Source: Streptomyces sp. NBC_01197
Lineage (GTDB): Bacteria > Actinomycetota > Actinomycetes > Streptomycetales > Streptomycetaceae
Assembly: GCF_036010505.1 (NCBI RefSeq)
Contig: NZ_CP108569.1
Coordinates: forward strand, 2,234,001 to 2,298,000
Reading direction: 5' to 3'
DNA length: 64,000 nucleotides
Part shown: piece after piece, positions 27,755 to 37,612 of the stretch
Layout of the letters: every line of letters begins with the position of its first letter
Numbering within the stretch: the stretch's first letter is position 1
Notes under the pieces: model-generated
Told to the model about the DNA's origin: nothing
The model's input: only the letters and a program-made list of their open reading frames with translations
Database searches by the model: none
Translations under genes and position numbers: made by a program

Positions 27755-28927
27755 ATGGCCCCCGTTTTCGCCCACGGCCGACTGCGGCTCTACCTCCTCA
27801 AGCTGCTGGACGAGGCACCGCGCCACGGCTACGAGGTGATCAGGCTCCTGGAGGAGCGCTTCCAGGGGCTCTACGCGCCGAGCGCGGGCACCGTGTATCC
27901 GCGTCTCGCCAAGCTGGAGGCGGAGGGACTGGTCACCCACGCCTCGGAAGGCGGCCGGAAGGTGTACTCGATCACCGAGGCAGGGCGCGCCGAACTGGCG
28001 GGCCGCAGCGGTGAACTGGCCGACCTGGAGATGGAGATCCGCGAGTCGGTATCCGAACTCGCAGCGGAGATCCGGGCCGACGTCAGCGGCTCGGCGAACG
28101 ACCTGCGGCGCGAGATCCGCCAGGCCGCGAAGGAGGCGCGCAGGACATCGGCCGGTGCGGCGGGCGGCGGCCGGACGGCGGACGCGGGCCCGGGCGGCGG
28201 CTCCGGCGCGGGGAAACCGTTCCCCGGATTCCCGGACGCCTCCGACTTCTTGGACGGGAACTGGACCGACAAGGAGGGCTGGCGCCAGGCCAAGGAGGAC
28301 TTCAAGCGCGCCAAGCTGGAGTGGAAGGAGCAGGCGCGCCGGGCGAAGGACGAGTCCCGCCGCGCCCGCGAGGACGCCCAGCAGGCACGCCGCCAGGCCA
28401 GGGAGGCCCAGGACTACGCCCGCGAGCAGCTGCAGCGGGTCGCCGAGCAGGTCCAGGACCACTTCGCACGTGGCGACTGGCCCGCCGGGGTGCGCGAGGG
28501 CCTCGCCGAATTCACCCGGGAGCTGGGACGCTTCGGGCGGACCGCGGAGCCGGGGGCGGGAACCCGTACGGATACGGACTCCGGTGCGCGCACCACGGCC
28601 GGTACGGACGGCACCAGTACGGGCGCGGCTCCCGGTGCCGGTACGGAGACAAGCGCCGGCCCGGACACCGCAGCCCCCGTCGGCCTGGGCAAGACCGACG
28701 TGGACAGGGAGGACGGCCGCCCGGCGCCCGAGCCGGACTGGGCGCACGAGGAGCCATCCGGCAACCCGGCCCGCGACCTGGACCGGCTGCTCGACCGCTT
28801 CCGCGACGATATCCGGGACGCGGCACGCGATCACGGCGTCACGGACAGCCAGCTCCGGGACGCCAGGCGGCACCTGTCGGCGGCGGCAGCCCACATCGGC
28901 GCCGCACTGCGCGGCCCCGGGGCGTAA
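27755..28927 (+). CDS. PadR-family regulator with long charged C-terminal extension
   Basis: 390 residues, far longer than minimal PadR (~110). Winged helix at ~5-85: LRLYLLKLLDEAPRHGYEVIRLLEE and the PSAGTVYPRLAKLEAEGLV recognition helix, followed by GRKVYSITEAGRAEL. The rest is a Lys/Arg/Glu-rich helix (~170-245, probably coiled coil) and a Gly/Thr/Ala linker, ending in a conserved-looking helix (NPARDLDRLLDRFRDDIRDAARDHGV). Start lies two bases after the DUF4097 stop. Probably autoregulates through the paired CGATAT boxes; the coiled coil may mediate oligomerisation or bind the DUF4097 partner (inference). Confidence 0.9.
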   Translation: MAPVFAHGRLRLYLLKLLDEAPRHGYEVIRLLEERFQGLYAPSAGTVYPRLAKLEAEGLVTHASEGGRKVYSITEAGRAELAGRSGELADLEMEIRESVSELAAEIRADVSGSANDLRREIRQAAKEARRTSAGAAGGGRTADAGPGGGSGAGKPFPGFPDASDFLDGNWTDKEGWRQAKEDFKRAKLEWKEQARRAKDESRRAREDAQQARRQAREAQDYAREQLQRVAEQVQDHFARGDWPAGVREGLAEFTRELGRFGRTAEPGAGTRTDTDSGARTTAGTDGTSTGAAPGAGTETSAGPDTAAPVGLGKTDVDREDGRPAPEPDWAHEEPSGNPARDLDRLLDRFRDDIRDAARDHGVTDSQLRDARRHLSAAAAHIGAALRGPGA

Positions 28928-28981
28928 GCCGGGGATGAGTCGCCGGCCCGGATACGGGGCCGGGACGACGGGCCAGACCCT

Positions 28982-29011
28982 CGCCCCCTCCGGCAACTGC
29001 CGGAGGGGGCG
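28982..29011. terminator. Terminator between PadR and the FAD monooxygenase
   Basis: Perfect 13-bp stem (28982-28994 with 28999-29011) and AACT loop, between convergent genes. Confidence 0.85.
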
Positions 29012-29116
29012 CCGGTACTCGTTCCAGCTCCCCCAACTGCCGGGCGGCCTGCGCCCGCTGCGCGACCCGGACGCCACCGGTGAGGTGACCGGGTGCGGTG
29101 ACCGTCACCGCCGGGA

Positions 29117-30673
29117 TCAGCCCCGTGTCACCGTGCCCTCTGGCACTCCGAACCACTTCTCCAGCGCCTCCGCCAGCCCGGCCGTCGACGTCGGCGCCCC
29201 CGCGTCGGCCGCCCACGCCGTGAAGCCGTCCGGACGGACGAGGACCGCCGCCAGTTCCGGGCGGGCCGGGCAGCCGGCCGTCAGGGTGTCGACGCGGGCG
29301 GCGTACCCCGCCGCGAGCGCCCGGAGCTCCGGATCGTCGGTGAGGTCGAGCAGGAGCGCCCGGCCGCCGTGGAGGTGGTGCGCGAGGCGGCCGCCGTCGG
29401 TGAGTTCGAGGTCCGGGGCGCTGCGGCCGGTCAGCGGGTGCTCGCCCGGCAGCTGGTACCTCAACCCGCCACCGTTGAGCCGCGCGGTGAGGTACGTGGT
29501 GCCCACGACCGTTCCCGCCAGGTCGCTGACGATCTCGCGCAGAGCCCGGGACTGCGGGTCCGGGCGCATGGCCGCGACCTGGGACCGCGTCCAGTCCAGG
29601 ACCCACGCACCGACCGGGTGCCGCTCGGAGGTGTAGGTGCCCAGCAGACCTTCGGGCGCCCGGCCCCCGATCGTCGCGGCGAGCTTCCAGCCGAGGTTCA
29701 TCGCGTCCCCGATACCCAGGCTCAGCCCCTGGCTCCCGAACGCGGAGTGCACGTGCGCCGCGTCTCCCGCCAGCAGCACCCGGCCCTTGCGGTACTCGGT
29801 GGCCTGGCGGGCGTGGTCGGTGAAGCGGGTCGCAGTCCGCACCCCGGTGATCGTGACGTCCACGCCGGATACACGGCGCAATCGCGCCTGGAGGTCCTCG
29901 GCGGTGACCGGAGCGTCCCGGTCGGCCGGCGGACCGTCGAACTCCACGGTGACGATGCGGCCCGGCATCGGCCCGTGGGCGTACACCCCGGTGTCCGTGG
30001 CGGTCCAGCCGACGTTCAGGTCCTCGCTGCCGGTCATCTCCACGACCGCCTGGTGACAGGTGACCTCCGGTTCCGTACCGGGAAATTCGAACCCCGCGAG
30101 CTTGCGGACCGGGCTGCGGCCGCCGTCGCAGCCGACGAGCCAGCCGGCGCGTATGGCCCCGTGGCTGGTCCGCACGGTGACGGCCCTGTCGTCCGCGTCG
30201 AAGCCGGTCAGCTCCACTCCCCGGCGCACGTCGACGCCGAGCTCGTCCGCCCGCCCGCCGAGCAGCCGCTCGATGTCCTGTTGCGCCACGAAAGCGATCT
30301 CGGCGGCCGGTCCGGCGTTGCGGAGGTCCGGCTCCGTACGGTCGACCAGGTCGGCGCGCAGCATGATTCCGGCGAAGTGGCCGACGAACCCGAGCCCTTG
30401 GCCCGCGGCCCCGCCTCCGTCCCCGCCGTTCCGCTCGCGCATGAACGCCTGGAAGCGGTCCATCGTCTGCCGCTGCGCCTCGGCCAGCGCGGGCAGCATG
30501 CCCCGGCGGTAGAGCGCCTCGGCGCTGGGCGTGGTGATCGCCCCGCCCTTGATCGTCGGGTCCACTTCGGTGAGGCGCTCCAGGACGGCCACCCGCGCGC
30601 CTCCGAGCCGGAGCTCGCAGGCCAGCATCAACCCCACCGGGCCGCCTCCGGCCACCACTACGTCATAGTCCAT
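29117..30673 (-). CDS. FAD-dependent aromatic monooxygenase (PheA/TfdB/Rox-like)
   Basis: 518 residues from ATG 30673 (MDYDVVVAGGGPVGLMLA). GxGxxG fingerprint GGGPVG at ~9-14, central DG motif GWLVGCDGGRSPVRK (~180-194), and FAD-ribityl motif LLAGDAAHVHSAFGSQGLSLG (in the 285-305 range) followed by DAMNLGWKLA. The thioredoxin-like C-terminal domain is present but weak. It belongs to the class A flavin monooxygenases that hydroxylate phenols, polyketides or antibiotics such as rifampicin or tetracycline. Substrate cannot be read from sequence; it stands alone, so resistance or catabolism are both possible. Confidence 0.88.
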   Translation of the reverse strand: MDYDVVVAGGGPVGLMLACELRLGGARVAVLERLTEVDPTIKGGAITTPSAEALYRRGMLPALAEAQRQTMDRFQAFMRERNGGDGGGAAGQGLGFVGHFAGIMLRADLVDRTEPDLRNAGPAAEIAFVAQQDIERLLGGRADELGVDVRRGVELTGFDADDRAVTVRTSHGAIRAGWLVGCDGGRSPVRKLAGFEFPGTEPEVTCHQAVVEMTGSEDLNVGWTATDTGVYAHGPMPGRIVTVEFDGPPADRDAPVTAEDLQARLRRVSGVDVTITGVRTATRFTDHARQATEYRKGRVLLAGDAAHVHSAFGSQGLSLGIGDAMNLGWKLAATIGGRAPEGLLGTYTSERHPVGAWVLDWTRSQVAAMRPDPQSRALREIVSDLAGTVVGTTYLTARLNGGGLRYQLPGEHPLTGRSAPDLELTDGGRLAHHLHGGRALLLDLTDDPELRALAAGYAARVDTLTAGCPARPELAAVLVRPDGFTAWAADAGAPTSTAGLAEALEKWFGVPEGTVTRG

Positions 30674-30779
30674 GGCGGCCACTATGACGGAGGGTCAAAA
30701 AGGCCCATTCACCGCCCTGACCAGCCACAACAGGCGTCGCGGTGTCAAGGGGCGAGCCCCGCGAGAAATGGGGCCGGCA

Positions 30780-30947
30780 CAGTCCGGTTCCGTCACGCCG
30801 CGCCCGGCAGCCCGTCGCCCCGCTGCCCCGCAGTACGCGCTCCGACACCCTCGTACGACACCCGCACGCCGCCAGGGCGCCCGCGGCCACCCCGGCCTGC
30901 TCGATGAGGGCCAGCAGCAGATGGCGGCCGTCAGCCTTCATTGACAA
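30780..30947 (-). pseudogene. Possible relic of a Clp N-terminal-domain protein
   Basis: In the 356-nt gap between two minus-strand genes, one frame reads MSMKADGRHLLLALIEQAGV and then AAGALAACG before losing sense. That stretch resembles the GTEHLLLALL...GVAARVL helix pair of Clp_N domains, and a neighbouring frame continues as VSYEGVGAYCG. No complete gene is present. Short and uncertain; may be chance. Confidence 0.25.
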
Positions 30948-31029
30948 CGACCCGACGGCAGTGCCCGGTCAGCGGCTGCCGCGCACTCCGGGTGAGGAGT
31001 ACGGGGTGCCGGTCGCCCACAGAAGCAGG

Positions 31030-31995
31030 TCAGGACCCGGTCAGCACGACCTTGCCGAAGAGCTCGCCCGACGCCATCTTCTCGAAGCCCTCGCGGGCCC
31101 GGTCGAGCGGCAGCACCTCGTCGACGACGGGCCGTACCCCGGTGGCCGCGCAGAACGAGAGCAGGTCCTCCAGCTCGTCCTTGGACCCCATGGTCGAGCC
31201 GACGACCCTGAGCTCCAGGAAGAAGATCCGGGTGAGTTCGGCCGACGCCGGGTCGGAGCCGCTGGTGGCGCCCGAGATCACCAGGGTGCCGCCCGGCTTG
31301 AGCGACTTGACGGAGTGCGACCAGGTGGCCGCCCCCACGGTCTCGATGACGGCGTCCACCCGCTGGGGCAGCCGCGCACCCGGCTCGAAGGCGTCCACCG
31401 CGCCGAGCTCGACGGCCCGTTGGCGCTTGGCCTCATCCCGGCTGGTGGCGTACACACTCAGGCCCGCCGCCTTCCCGAGGACGATGGCGGCGGTCGCCAC
31501 ACCGCCGCCCGCGCCCTGGACGAGTACGGAGTCGCCGGGTCGCACACCGGCGTTGGTGAAGAGCATCCGGTAGGCCGTGAGCCAGGCGGTGGGCAGGCAG
31601 GCGGCCTGCTCGAAGCTCAGCTCCTTCGGCTTGCGGAGCACGTTCCACTCGGGGACGGTGACCCGCTCGGCGAACGTGCCCTGGTACTTCTCCGTCAGGA
31701 TGGACCGCCCCTCCTTGGGCCCGACCCCGTAACCGCTCTGCCCGATGACGGAGTGCAGGACGACCTCGTTGCCGTCCTGGTCGATCCCTGCGGCGTCACA
31801 GCCGAGGATCATCGGCAGCTTGTCGGCGGCGAGCCCCACACCGCGGAGCGACCAGAGGTCGTGGTGGTTGAGTGAGGCGGCTCTGACGTCGACGGTCGTC
31901 CAGCCGGGCCGGGCCTCGGGGGCCGGACGCTCCCCCAGCTCAAGGCCGTTGAGAGGGTGGTCGCGATCGATGCGGGCTGCGTAGGCGGCGAACAT
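31030..31995 (-). CDS. Zinc-type alcohol dehydrogenase/quinone oxidoreductase-like protein
   Basis: 321 residues from ATG 31995 (MFAAYAARIDRDHPLNGLEL). MDR superfamily: GroES-like N-terminal domain with GCDAAGIDQDG (~65-75), and the nucleotide-binding VLVQGAGGGVATAAI (in the 135-155 range, AxGGVG type). Catalytic zinc ligands (Cys/His pairs) are not evident, so it is likely a zinc-free NADPH quinone or enoyl reductase. Convergent with nothing; 112 nt after malic enzyme's stop on the same strand. Substrate unknown. Confidence 0.85.
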   Translation of the reverse strand: MFAAYAARIDRDHPLNGLELGERPAPEARPGWTTVDVRAASLNHHDLWSLRGVGLAADKLPMILGCDAAGIDQDGNEVVLHSVIGQSGYGVGPKEGRSILTEKYQGTFAERVTVPEWNVLRKPKELSFEQAACLPTAWLTAYRMLFTNAGVRPGDSVLVQGAGGGVATAAIVLGKAAGLSVYATSRDEAKRQRAVELGAVDAFEPGARLPQRVDAVIETVGAATWSHSVKSLKPGGTLVISGATSGSDPASAELTRIFFLELRVVGSTMGSKDELEDLLSFCAATGVRPVVDEVLPLDRAREGFEKMASGELFGKVVLTGS

Positions 31996-32107
31996 GCCCC
32001 GACCATAGGCGTGGCCGGTTCCGTACGGAACCGGCCACAGGTGTGACGCTGCCTGCACTGGTCCGGGGTGCAGGGGCCTCGCCGGCCCCTCGCTCCCCGG
32101 GGCGGCC

Positions 32108-33322
32108 TCAGCGCCGGGCCACGCCCTCCGCGCGCGCCGCGGCCGCCACCGCCGCGGTGACCGCCGGAGCGACCCGCTCGTCGAACGGCGACGGAATCAC
32201 GCAGTCCGCGCTCAGCTCATCGGCCACCACGGCCGCCAGCGCCTCGGCGGCGGCGAGCTTCATGCCCTCCGTGATCCGCGAGGCCCGCACCTGGAGCGCA
32301 CCGGCGAAGATGCCCGGGAACGCCAGCACGTTGTTGATCTGGTTCGGGAAGTCGCTGCGCCCGGTGGCGACGACAGCCGCGTACTTGGCGGCGACCGTCG
32401 GGTGGATCTCCGGGTTCGGGTTGGCCATCGCGAAGATGAATGAGCCCTCGGCCATCGAGGCGACCGCGGGCTCGGGGACCGTACCGCCCGAAACCCCGAT
32501 GAAGACGTCCGCACCGGACATCGCGGTCTCCAGCGTGCCGGTCAGGCCCGCCTTGTTGGTGAAACCCGCGACCTCCCGCTTGATCTCGGTCAGGTCCTCG
32601 CGGTCCGCAGAGACGATGCCCTTGCGGTCGCACACCGCGACATCGCCGATTCCGGCCTCGATGAGGATCTTCGCGATGGCGACGCCCGCAGCGCCCGCAC
32701 CCGAGATGACCGCGCGCAGCTGCCCCAGCGAGCGACCGGTGAGGATGGCCGCGTTCCGCAGGGCCGCCAGGGTGACGACGGCGGTGCCGTGCTGGTCGTC
32801 GTGGAAGACCGGGATGTCAAGCTGCTCCTGGAGCCTGCGCTCGATCTCGAAGCAGCGCGGCGCGGAGATGTCCTCCAGGTTCACGCCGCCGAACGACGGG
32901 GCGAGCCGCACCACGGTGTCGATGATCTCGTCCGTGTCGGTCGTCGCCAGCGCGATCGGAACGGCGTCGACACCACCGAACTGCTTGAAGAGGATGGCTT
33001 TGCCCTCCATCACCGGAAGGGATGCCTCCGGGCCGATGTCACCCAGCCCCAGCACCGCCGTACCGTCCGTCACGACGGCCACGACCTGCGACTTCCAGGT
33101 GTAGTCGTGGACGAGTTCCGGCTTCTCGGCGATGGCGCTGCACACCTTGGCGACACCGGGCGTGTACGCGAGGGACAGATCGTCCCGGTCGCGCACCGGC
33201 ACCGTGGCCTGGATGGCCATCTTGCCACCGCGATGCAGGGCGAACACCGGGTCGAAGGGCTCTCCGTCCTGCGAGGAAGCGCTGACACTTTCGCTGCGAG
33301 GATTGACGATCTCCGCTGCCAT
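32108..33322 (-). CDS. NAD-dependent malic enzyme
   Basis: 404 residues, the size of short bacterial malic enzymes without the phosphotransacetylase domain. It shows the substrate region LSLAYTPGVAKVC (~45-57), VVTDGTAVLGLGDIGPEASLPVMEGKA (in pieces, ~75-102), the metal-site FHDDQHGTAVVTLAAL (~150-165) and the NAD-binding VISGAGAAGVAIAKIL (~180-195). Oxidatively decarboxylates malate to pyruvate, linking the TCA cycle to acetyl-CoA supply. The DQHGTA and GAGAAG motifs are intact. The promoter must lie in the 558-nt gap upstream. Confidence 0.94.
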   Translation of the reverse strand: MAAEIVNPRSESVSASSQDGEPFDPVFALHRGGKMAIQATVPVRDRDDLSLAYTPGVAKVCSAIAEKPELVHDYTWKSQVVAVVTDGTAVLGLGDIGPEASLPVMEGKAILFKQFGGVDAVPIALATTDTDEIIDTVVRLAPSFGGVNLEDISAPRCFEIERRLQEQLDIPVFHDDQHGTAVVTLAALRNAAILTGRSLGQLRAVISGAGAAGVAIAKILIEAGIGDVAVCDRKGIVSADREDLTEIKREVAGFTNKAGLTGTLETAMSGADVFIGVSGGTVPEPAVASMAEGSFIFAMANPNPEIHPTVAAKYAAVVATGRSDFPNQINNVLAFPGIFAGALQVRASRITEGMKLAAAEALAAVVADELSADCVIPSPFDERVAPAVTAAVAAAARAEGVARR

Positions 33323-33880
33323 TGGTTGTTACCCCTTAAGTCTTCATCAGTTGAGGGTGGCCACTCCTGGTTGAGGAGGGGTGGGCGGGCACCGCGTATG
33401 TGCCCCGCGCGGCCGGTTGGCCCGCCGGGCGGGGGGAGGTACATACGCGCGGGCGCGCCGCACACGCGCCCTGAGCCCCGGATGAGGGGTGTAACCGTCT
33501 GTTCTACCGGATGGACCGCACATCGGACGAGTCCATATCGAGTCCGCACCGACACGGTGAGATGGCTCATAGCGGGATATCCGGGCAGCTGGGCCCGGTT
33601 CCACGGTACAAGTCCATCCTTCGAGACGCGCCCCGGAACGGCGCGGGGCAGACCGGAGATCCTCCGGCGGAAGGTGCGTTTGCCAGCAGATGGTCCGGTC
33701 GTGCCGTACCGGCCAAGTGGAGAACGGGGGTGACCCGTTACCCGATTTTGACATGCCCAGCCGCCTGATTGGGCCAGTGCGGCTGGCAAGATGCCGTCAT
33801 CCACACCTGGTCGTGGCACCGGAACCCCGTGTGCCGCGGCGCCAGCATTCAGCTGTCCGATCCGCCGGAGGACCACCACC
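33323..33880. other. Long divergent intergenic region
   Basis: 558 nt between malic enzyme (minus) and the ABC transporter (plus), with no supported gene. It holds a long imperfect dyad GTATGT...ACATAC (about 33397-33449) and a TTGACA at 33748-33753, but no matching -10 at normal spacing. Base composition is slightly less GC-rich than coding DNA. Likely two promoters plus regulatory sites. Confidence 0.5.
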
Positions 33881-34819
33881 ATGACCGCACGCTCCACGCG
33901 CCGCACGGCCGCAATGAACTCCCGGACAGCCGCGGTCGGCGCGATCGCGGTCGCCGGCGCACTGCTGCTGACCGCCTGCGGCGACCAGACCAAGAACGAC
34001 AGCACGGGTTCGTCCGCCGCCCCGCTCGCGCATCTGCTGCCGCAGGCCATCCGGGCCAAGGGCACCGTCAAGGTCGGTTCCGACATCGCGTACGCCCCCG
34101 TCGAGTTCAAGGACAGCTCCGGCAAGGTCTCCGGGATCGACCCCGACCTGGGCGCGGCGCTCGGTAAGCAGCTCGGGGTGACGTTCCAGTTCGAGAACGG
34201 CACGTTCGACACCCTGGTCACCGGTCTGCGGGCCAAGCGCTACGACGTCGCGATGTCGGCGATGACCGACACCAAGGACCGGCAGAACGGTGTGGAGAAC
34301 GGCAAGAAGGTCGGCGCCGGCGTCGACTTCGTCGACTACTACAGCGCCGGCGTCTCCATCTACACGCGGAAGGGCAAGGACGAGGGCATCAAGAACTGGT
34401 CCGACCTGTGCGGCAAGACGATCGTCATGGAGCGCGGCACGGTCTCCAACGACCTCGCCAAGGCGCAGGCGAAGAAGTGTCCGGCCGGAAAGAAGCTCTC
34501 CATCCAGGCCTACGACGACGACCAGCAGGCCCAGACCCACCTCCGTTCGGGCGGCGCGGACGCCGGATCGGCCGACTCCCCCATCGCCGCGTACGCGGTG
34601 AAGACCTCGGGCGGCGGCAAGGACTTCCAGATCGTCGGCCCGACGGTCCAGGCAGCCCCGTACGGCATCGCGGTCGCGAAGGGGAACGACCAGCTCACCA
34701 AGGCCGTCCAGCAGGCGATGAACGCCATCATCAAGAACGGCACGTACGACAAGATCCTGGCGAAGTGGGGCGCCGAGCAGGGCGCGGTCACCGCGGCCAA
34801 GGTCAACGGCGGATCCTGA
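33881..34819 (+). CDS. Polar amino-acid ABC transporter substrate-binding lipoprotein
   Basis: 312 residues from ATG 33881 (GGAGGA at 33866). Lipoprotein signal with lipobox LLLTAC (cysteine at ~35), then a SBP_bac_3 domain: GTVKVGSDIAYAPVEF, SGIDPDLGAALGKQLGV, FDTLVTGLRAKRYDVAMSAM, ERGTVSNDLAKA and the C-terminal NGTYDKILAKWG. It binds a polar amino acid outside the membrane and delivers it to the permease encoded 29 nt downstream. Specificity not readable; glutamate/glutamine/aspartate or basic amino acids are plausible. Confidence 0.93.
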   Translation: MTARSTRRTAAMNSRTAAVGAIAVAGALLLTACGDQTKNDSTGSSAAPLAHLLPQAIRAKGTVKVGSDIAYAPVEFKDSSGKVSGIDPDLGAALGKQLGVTFQFENGTFDTLVTGLRAKRYDVAMSAMTDTKDRQNGVENGKKVGAGVDFVDYYSAGVSIYTRKGKDEGIKNWSDLCGKTIVMERGTVSNDLAKAQAKKCPAGKKLSIQAYDDDQQAQTHLRSGGADAGSADSPIAAYAVKTSGGGKDFQIVGPTVQAAPYGIAVAKGNDQLTKAVQQAMNAIIKNGTYDKILAKWGAEQGAVTAAKVNGGS

Positions 34820-34848
34820 CCGGACGCCGGCGCTGAGAGGTATCACCT

Positions 34849-35787
34849 ATGACTGCTGACATGGAAAAGTTGGGCGGCGCGGTCGACGCACCCCCCACCG
34901 GACCGCAAACCATCAGGGCCATCCCGGTCAGGCACTTCGGACGGTACGTCGCCGCGGTGGTCGCCGTGGCCCTGCTGGCCTCGATCGTCTACGCGTTCTC
35001 CCAGGGCAAGATCAACTGGGGCGCGGTACCGGACTACTTCTTCGACCACCGGATCATCCACGGTGTCGGCCAGACGCTGCTGCTCACCGTGCTCTCCATG
35101 GCGATCGGCATCGTCGGGGGCATCGTCCTCGCGGTGATGCGGCTGTCGAAGAACCCGGTGACCTCGTCGATCGCGTGGTTCTACATCTGGTTCTTCCGGG
35201 GCACTCCGGTCCTGGTCCAGCTGATGGTCTGGTTCAACCTGGGCCTGGTCTTCACGTACATCAACCTCGGCCCGATCTACAAGGACTACTGGTCGAGCTT
35301 TATGACGCCGCTTCTGACGGCGCTGCTCGGTCTCGGCCTGAACGAGGCCGCGTACATGGCGGAGATCTGCCGGGCCGGGCTGCTCGCGGTCGACGAGGGC
35401 CAGACGGAGGCCGCGCACGCGCTCGGCATGAGTCATGCCAGGACGCTGCGGCGGATCGTGGTCCCGCAGGCGATGCGGGTCATCGTGCCGCCGACCGGCA
35501 ACGAGGTCATCAACATGCTGAAGACCACCTCGCTGGTGGCCGCGGTGCAGTTCTACGAACTGCTGCGGACGGCCCAGGACATCGGGCAGACGTCCGGAGC
35601 AGCGGTGGAGATGCTGTTCCTGGCCGCCGCCTGGTATCTGGTGCTCACGACCATCTTCTCCATCGGCCAGTTCTATCTGGAGCGCTACTACGCGCGCGGC
35701 TCCAGCCGCAGCCTGCCGCTGACCCCGCTCCAGCGGATCAAGGCGAACCTGGCTTCCTTCAGCAACCGCTCGGGGGTGTCCGCATGA
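34849..35787 (+). CDS. Polar amino-acid ABC transporter permease
   Basis: 312 residues with an N-terminal extension (TM ~38-56) and a HisMQ-type permease domain carrying about four further helices. The EAA loop is clear: [32 protein letters not shown] (in pieces, ~165-196), where the ATPase docks. Its stop overlaps the ATPase start (ATGA), so the two are translationally coupled. Single permease gene, so it probably forms a homodimer. Confidence 0.94.
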   Translation: MTADMEKLGGAVDAPPTGPQTIRAIPVRHFGRYVAAVVAVALLASIVYAFSQGKINWGAVPDYFFDHRIIHGVGQTLLLTVLSMAIGIVGGIVLAVMRLSKNPVTSSIAWFYIWFFRGTPVLVQLMVWFNLGLVFTYINLGPIYKDYWSSFMTPLLTALLGLGLNEAAYMAEICRAGLLAVDEGQTEAAHALGMSHARTLRRIVVPQAMRVIVPPTGNEVINMLKTTSLVAAVQFYELLRTAQDIGQTSGAAVEMLFLAAAWYLVLTTIFSIGQFYLERYYARGSSRSLPLTPLQRIKANLASFSNRSGVSA

Positions 35788-36572
35788 CCGCGATGGTGAA
35801 GACCGAGGGCACGACGGCGATGGTGAAGGCCGAGGGCGTCCACAAGTCCTTCGGACCGACTCGGGTACTCAAGGGGATCGACCTTGAGGTCGCCCCGCGC
35901 GAGGTGTTCTGCCTCATCGGCCCGTCGGGCTCCGGCAAGTCCACGTTCCTGCGGTGCATCAACCACCTGGAGAAGGTCAACGCCGGACGGCTGTACGTCG
36001 ACGGGGACCTGGTCGGCTACCGCGAGAAGGGCGAGAAGCTCTACGAGCTGAAGGACAGCGAAGTCGCCCTGAAGCGCCGGGACATCGGCATGGTCTTCCA
36101 GCGCTTCAACCTCTTCCCGCACATGACCGCCATCGAGAACGTGATGGAGGCGCCGGTCCAGGTGCGCGGTGAGGCCAAGGCCGTCGCGCGCGCCCGCGCC
36201 GAGCGGCTGCTGGACCGGGTCGGGCTCTCCGACAAGGCCGGCAGCTATCCGACGCAGCTCTCCGGCGGCCAGCAGCAGCGGGTGGCCATCGCCCGCGCGC
36301 TGGCGATGGAGCCGAAGCTGATGCTCTTCGACGAGCCGACGTCGGCGCTCGACCCGGAGCTGGTGGGTGACGTCCTGGACGTGATGCGCGGCCTCGCGGA
36401 CGAGGGCATGACGATGGTCGTCGTGACCCACGAGATGGGCTTCGCGCGGGAGGTCGGCGACGCGCTGGTCTTCATGGACGACGGTGTGGTGGTCGAGTCG
36501 GGCCACCCGCGGGACGTGCTGACCAACCCGCAGCACGATCGGACGAAGTCGTTCCTGTCGAAGGTGCTGTGA
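35784..36572 (+). CDS. Polar amino-acid ABC transporter ATPase
   Basis: 262 residues. Walker [10 protein letters not shown] (~48-56), Q-loop [19 protein letters not shown] signature [16 protein letters not shown] (~158-173), Walker [15 protein letters not shown] (~178-191) and H-loop VVTHEMGFA. Unusually it carries a duplicated start-like peptide ([17 protein letters not shown]), a short tandem repeat in the coding sequence. Powers uptake with the two genes upstream; a 19-bp terminator closes the operon. Confidence 0.95.
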   Translation: MTAMVKTEGTTAMVKAEGVHKSFGPTRVLKGIDLEVAPREVFCLIGPSGSGKSTFLRCINHLEKVNAGRLYVDGDLVGYREKGEKLYELKDSEVALKRRDIGMVFQRFNLFPHMTAIENVMEAPVQVRGEAKAVARARAERLLDRVGLSDKAGSYPTQLSGGQQQRVAIARALAMEPKLMLFDEPTSALDPELVGDVLDVMRGLADEGMTMVVVTHEMGFAREVGDALVFMDDGVVVESGHPRDVLTNPQHDRTKSFLSKVL

Positions 36573-36590
36573 GCGGTCGCACCAGGCGTA

Positions 36591-36634
36591 CGTGAAGGGG
36601 GGTACGGGCCGACGCGCCCGTACCCCCCTTCACG
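36591..36634. terminator. Terminator of the ABC transporter operon
   Basis: Perfect 19-bp stem (36591-36609 with 36616-36634) and CGACGC loop, 18 nt after the ATPase stop. Confidence 0.92.
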
Positions 36635-36716
36635 TTCCGCACGCACGCCGGACGCACGCCGGGCCTTCCGCACGCCCGCCGGGCCGTCGGGGACCGTCGG
36701 AGCCTCCGGTGCCCGG

Positions 36717-37517
36717 CTACTTCACGGCGAGCACCAGGGTGTCGGACGGGGAGGCCCAGACAGGCCGCGCCTCCGCGAAGCCCGCCGCGCGCAGGGTGTC
36801 CGCGTGCCACCGGGCGGACGGTGTGTCCCCCTCCGCGTGCTCGCCGTAGATCCGGTACCGCTCGGCGGTCGGTCCCGCGAGGACGGGGTCCTTGGCGGCC
36901 AGGGCCCACCAGTCCGCCCAGTCGAGGGCGCCCGCGGCCCTGGCGCGGTCCATGGCGGCGTGCCGGTGGGCGCGCTCGGCCGCGTTGATCCGCGGCGTCC
37001 CGTCGTCGGTCATGTGGTCGGCGTTCATGAACACGCCGCCGTCCACGACGAGGGAGCCGATCTGCCCGTAGAGCGCGGCGAGCGGCTCGGTGTGCAGCCA
37101 GTGCAGCGCGGTCGCGGTGAGCACGGCGTCGTACTCCTGGTGCGGCAGCAGCCCGGTCCAGGCGGGGTCCTTGAGATCGGCGGCCACCAGGGTGACACGG
37201 TCGTCACCGGCGAAGCAGCCCTCTGCGATCGCGAGCAGCGCAGGATCGAGATCCACGCCCGTGCTGGTGGCTCCGGGGAACCGCTTCAGCAGCCGATCCG
37301 TGATACTTCCCGTACCGCATGCGAGATCCAGCACCCGGGGAGCAGGTCCCACCAGGGCCTCGACCATGTCCAGCATGACCCGGAACCGCTCCTCACGGTC
37401 GGGCATGTACCACTCCTGCTGCCGGTCCCAGCTCTCCTGCCAGGACTGCCAGTCCGTACCCGCCACCGACTCCGCCACTGCTTCCTCCACTGATCCGACC
37501 GCTGCGAACCCGTCCAC
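36717..37517 (-). CDS. Class I SAM-dependent methyltransferase
   Basis: 266 residues. The SAM loop [21 protein letters not shown] (residues ~62-82, motif I LACGTGS) is followed by [13 protein letters not shown] (motif post I), [10 protein letters not shown] and [13 protein letters not shown] (motif II/III region). Family resembles small-molecule or trans-aconitate-type methyltransferases; substrate not readable. Convergent with the ABC operon, divergent from the CGNR-zinc-finger gene (95-nt gap). Cytosolic. Confidence 0.85.
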   Translation of the reverse strand: MDGFAAVGSVEEAVAESVAGTDWQSWQESWDRQQEWYMPDREERFRVMLDMVEALVGPAPRVLDLACGTGSITDRLLKRFPGATSTGVDLDPALLAIAEGCFAGDDRVTLVAADLKDPAWTGLLPHQEYDAVLTATALHWLHTEPLAALYGQIGSLVVDGGVFMNADHMTDDGTPRINAAERAHRHAAMDRARAAGALDWADWWALAAKDPVLAGPTAERYRIYGEHAEGDTPSARWHADTLRAAGFAEARPVWASPSDTLVLAVK

Positions 37518-37612
37518 AGCACCACTCAGTACCCAAGTAATACCCTCGAAGGATGAGCAGCCATTACGGCCGCCCGCTCGTCGACACTAGACCGCCTCCG
37601 TAAGGACTACAA

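Noticed and set aside
30663..31029. Functional gene in the gap before the quinone-oxidoreductase-like gene
   Set aside because: Only a short Clp_N-like stretch in shifting frames; no intact gene, kept as a low-confidence relic.
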